DNA of 64,000 nucleotides from Phragmites australis (taxonomy: Eukaryota; Streptophyta; Magnoliopsida; Poales; Poaceae): positions 4,633,001-4,697,000 of the forward strand of contig NC_084933.1 of assembly GCF_958298935.1 (NCBI RefSeq), read 5' to 3'. How positions within the stretch are numbered: the stretch's first letter is position 1; every line of letters begins with the position of its first letter. Of the stretch, positions 61,113 to 64,000 are shown one piece after another. The position numbers were made by a program, and so were the translations under genes. The notes under the pieces are model-generated. The model did no database searches. It was not told the origin of the DNA and saw nothing but the letters and a program-made list of their open reading frames with translations.

Positions 61113-61901
61113 GTGGAACAAACATTGGCATACGACCAAGCTTATTTCCTCGTGTTGCAACAAATGAGCAAATTGTCCCTATATATCGACGAGCACAAGC
61201 AGTTGCTTCTTCAGGAGAATCCAGGGCGGACCGAAGCTTGGCTTGCGAAGCAACATATGCAAAGGTTCAACACTTGGTTTCGAGATCGAATCAATCAATA
61301 GAGTACTCCTACAAATGATTTGATCAGGAAACTAGCATTATGCCCTATATACACAATTACAACATATCAAGGGTATGGTATAAACGGTTACACATTTTAC
61401 ATAGTTGCCCAAGATCAGAAAAGCACATACCAGAACAGCGGTGTCCGTATAGATGCTTACGATAACAACATGCACAGGAGCGTATACTACGGTCAGATAG
61501 AGGCCATCTGGGAACTGGATTACTTGGGATTCAAGGTACCCCTGCTTCGGTGTTGTTCGGTACACGGGACAAAGGGCGTTACGAAAGACAAGTACGGATT
61601 CACTAGCGTAAATCTCAAACTTGTCGGATATAAGGACGAACCTTTCGTACTCGCTAAATAAGTTGCTCAGGTGTTTTATGTGACTGACACGGCAAATAAG
61701 AAACTTCATGTGCTTCTCGCCGGGAAAAGACGGATCGTCAGAGTTGAAAACGTGGTTGATGAGGACGAGTACAATCAATTTGATGAAATCCCCCTTTTTG
61801 CTACTGCAATCAAGCCATAGGTTGCACAGAACGAGAAGACTTCATACCTACATTCCGACCATAACGAAGGGATCCATGTCAAGAAAGCACGAAAACGGTG
61901 A
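61113..61901 (+). pseudogene. CACTA transposase (TNP2) C-terminal part, DUF4218/DUF4216 region
   Basis: One frame from 61113 to TGA at 61899 with three earlier nonsense codons (61299, 61659, 61818) and no frameshift. It reads ENPGRTEAWLAKQHMQRFN (end of DUF4218), then STYQNSGVRIDAYD, GQIEAIWELDYLGFKVPL, KYGFTSVNLKLVGYKDEPFV, and AQVFYVTDTANKKLHV and VENVVDEDEYNQF (DUF4216). The catalytic N-terminal domain is absent; upstream sequence switches abruptly to LINE at about 61112. Confidence 0.88.
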
Positions 61902-61940
61902 GTACATGAATCAATGTAACCTCAAATTAATTTGTAATAA
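61902..61940. other. Short spacer between transposase tail and repeats
   Basis: AT-rich, no CACTA terminus seen here, which is why the two transposase parts cannot be assigned to separate complete elements. Confidence 0.4.
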
Positions 61941-62100
61941 TTAGTGACAGGTGGTAAATTCACCCGTCACTGTTATTCGAACATTACTGACGGGTGGTAA
62001 GTTCACCCGTCACTAATGGTATGATTATAAATAGCGGGCCCGAGAACCGTAGCCTCCAATTTTGCCTAAGTCCCATCGCGCCCGCCGCCCATTCCTCCGA
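61941..62100 (+). promoter_or_regulatory. CACTA subterminal repeats plus promoter/leader module, copy 1
   Basis: Inverted GTGACGGGTGGTAA / TTCACCCGTCACT words, TATA box TATAAATA at 62026-62033, and leader CCTCCAATTTTGCCTAAGTC. The same module recurs exactly 1160 bp downstream. Confidence 0.8.
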
Positions 62101-62162
62101 TTTACACATCCTCCTCGACGCCGCCGCACCCCCCGTCCTGCTCCTCTAAACCAACGCCGTCT

Positions 62163-62621
62163 ATGGCCACCAACGATAAGGACCTAGCGTCGTCATCCTC
62201 GGTGCCAGCCCCCGACGATGACTACATCAATTGGGACCTGTTGATGGTGGAGGCGGAGGAGGAGGATGAGAAGTAGGAAGCGATTGCCAACGATGAGGCG
62301 ATCGCTCGCGCCGTCCATGAGGCGGAACTCATCAGCGCAGCCGAGGAAACGGCGGAGGCCATCGTCAGTGATGAAGCCATCACACACCTCTTGGCGGAGG
62401 AGGTGGAGATGGGTGGCAATTCCGATGCCGACGATGGCGAGGAGGAGGAGCAGGAGGAGGATGACGAGATGGGTGGCGACTCCAACACCGACGACAAGGA
62501 GGAGGAGGAGGAGGAGGAGGATGAGGAGATGTGTGACTCCGACATGACCGACAACGAGGAGGAGGAGGAGGAGATGGCCATCGCCGGTGGCTACTCCGAT
62601 GATGACACTGATGAATCGTAG
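62163..62621 (+). pseudogene. Acidic ORF behind the duplicated promoter, one in-frame stop
   Basis: From ATG at 62163 (MATNDKDLASSSS) 152 codons run to TAG at 62619, broken only by TAG at codon 38. The protein is dominated by Glu/Asp runs with GGNSDADDG, GGDSNTDDK and MCDSDMTDN spacers (three-fold internal repeat). TATA is 130 bp upstream. I do not recognise the family; an accessory CACTA gene or a captured host gene are both possible. Confidence 0.5.
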
Positions 62622-63100
62622 TTCATTACTTACCTAGGTTTATGGTGGTAATCCGAATTTAGCAATTTGGATTTAGCACCCTTCTTTTGTAGTCTGGATG
62701 GGTATTTTTTTTGTGTAATCTGGACCTACTTTTGTAGTGATGAACTTAATTATCATCAACTTTGTAATATAGTTAAGTCTCAATTTCAATGTATCTCGAT
62801 GTCCCTAGAATGTGATTATGTAATTTGTGGTTGCATATCTTCAACTGAATGGTGATTATGGCATGAATGTATCTGGATGTGTCTTATTTGCAGGAGAAGA
62901 CGGCCGCTAAATCCTGACTTCTCTTCAGGATGTAGCAAGTATACAGGTAAAACCCTTAGAATGATGAGCACATTAGTGATGGGTGATAAGGTCACGCGTC
63001 AGTAAAGAGGTCATTATTGACGGGTTAATTTACTAACCATCACTAATTAACAAGTCCCAGTGACGGGGTGGCAAATCCACCCATCACTGTGACCTGATCA

Positions 63101-63260
63101 TTAGTGACGGGTGGTAAGTTCACCTGTCACTGTGACCGGAACATTAGTGACGGTTGGTAAATTTACCTGTCACTAATGATATGTTTATAAATAGCGGGCT
63201 TGGGAATCCTAGCCTTCAATTTTGCCTAAGTCCCACCACGCTTGCCGCCCATTCCTCCTC
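63101..63260 (+). promoter_or_regulatory. CACTA subterminal repeats plus promoter/leader module, copy 2
   Basis: Same organisation as copy 1, TATA box TATAAATA at 63186-63193, leader CCTTCAATTTTGCCTAAGTC. It diverges from copy 1 after GCCCATTCCTCC. More inverted words lie upstream from about 62970. Confidence 0.8.
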
Positions 63261-63361
63261 GCCTCCTTCTCCCAGTCATCCCCGAGGCCGTTGTCGTCTC
63301 CATCCCTCTCCCCAACGCCGTCTTCCCTTGTGACCTCATCCCCGACTACCCCGACGCCGAG

Positions 63362-64000
63362 GAGCCCACACTGCTGTCGCCGAGGAGCCCATTGGGGTTG
63401 GAAGTACAGAAAATACATGCATGTCCAAACGATTGCATGTTGTATCACAGAGAGCATGCAGACTTGGAAGCGTGTCTCGTCTGTGGTGCATCACGGGACA
63501 AGCGTGACCGTGATGATATCGATGTTGAAGGAAAGAATAAAAGGCCTCCCATCAAGGTGATGTGGTATTTTCCTATAGTCCCCCGGTTGGAGCGTTTATT
63601 TGCGAACAAAAGGCATGCCAAACTGTTGCGGTGGCACGCTAAGGAGCACAAGGATGATGGAATGCTGAGACACCCCGCTGATTCTACGCAGTGGAGAAAC
63701 ATCGATAGGAAATACAAGGAGCCCTTTGCAGAAGATGTGAAGAATATAAGATCTGGGTTGAGTACAGATGGGATGAATCCATTCGGCAACATGAGCAGTA
63801 GTCATAGCACTTGGCCTGTGACTCTATGTATCTACAACCTTCCTCCTTGGTTGTGTATGAAGCGGAAGTACATTATGATGCCGGTGCTGATACCAGGGCC
63901 AAGGCAACCTGGCAACGATATCGATGTATACCTGAAACCATTAATGGAAGATCTTGTAATACTGTGGAACGATGGTGTGCAGGTATGGGATGCATTCAAA
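63362..64000 (+). CDS. CACTA transposase TNP2, N-terminal part, runs off the window
   Basis: Transposase_21/tnp2 family enzyme that cuts and joins CACTA element ends. The frame is open to the window edge (about 210 codons). It reads PLGLEVQKIHACPNDCMLY, CLVCGASRDK (zinc-binding Cys pair), KVMWYFPIVPRLERLF, LRHPADSTQW, DGMNPFGNMSS, then HSTWPVTLCIYNLPPWLCMK and GPRQPGNDIDVYL, all family landmarks in order. Homology begins at about 63389; the usual extra N-terminal segment before PLGLE is missing, so either an intron/deletion precedes it or the leader was captured. No stop or frameshift, unlike the tail at 61113. Confidence 0.9.

Noticed and set aside
60740..61901. One continuous gene
   Set aside because: The first part is LINE ORF2 and the second CACTA transposase; the join near 61112 is a breakpoint.

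Overview
This window is nuclear DNA from a plant, almost certainly a grass. It shows long transposon-filled introns with GT-AG borders, nested LTR retrotransposons, several CACTA-type families, Mutator-like MITEs and L1 LINE remains. No bacterial, organellar or CRISPR features were seen. Species cannot be fixed from sequence alone.

The one recognisable host gene is an oxidosqualene cyclase (triterpene/sterol synthase) on the minus strand. Its last twelve coding exons run from 59172 down to a TAA stop at 4801. All twelve stay in frame across every splice junction (448 codons plus stop), so one gene covers at least 54.4 kb for 1.35 kb of code. Six introns are ordinary (75-450 bp); the others are about 2.0, 7.7, 9.5, 11.5 and 21.0 kb, swollen by transposons. 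The N-terminal ~300 residues are not in the window. The catalytic DCTAE motif reads DTTAE and the usual HGW just before it reads NGW, so the product may be unusual.

Layout: 1-2.3 kb, a truncated and a complete CACTA-type MITE beside a candidate last exon of a neighbouring gene. 4.8-5.6 kb, three OSC exons. 5.6-13.3 kb, an intron holding a possible 5-kb Mutator-like element that contains a copia fragment and another CACTA MITE. 13.3-15.9 kb, four OSC exons. 15.9-25.5 kb, an intron with a CACTA 5' region, a gypsy remnant, a TA-targeting micron-like element and a 310-bp CACTA MITE. 25.5-26.3 kb, three exons. 26.3-37.8 kb, an intron with a deleted Ty1-copia element with both LTRs, a third large CACTA MITE, a CACTA element that seems to carry host GC-rich DNA, an LTR remnant and a Mutator MITE. 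37.8-38.0 kb, one exon. 38.0-59.0 kb, a 21-kb intron with a CACTA MITE, a solo LTR, an 11-kb 5'-truncated Ty3-gypsy with an antisense ORF, a SIRE-like copia 3' end, a micron-like element and a second CACTA-like family. 59.0-59.2 kb, the most upstream OSC exon visible. 59.5-64 kb, two LINE fragments, the tail of one CACTA transposase, a 1160-bp repeat of a promoter module, and the open 5' part of another CACTA transposase (TNP2) running off the end.

None of the mobile elements is complete and intact inside the window; only the TNP2 reading frame at the right edge is undamaged. At least five elements have perfect 3-bp CACTA target duplications (TCA, TCG, GGA, ATC, AGT), and there are also 5-bp (solo LTR, copia) and 9-bp (Mutator) duplications.
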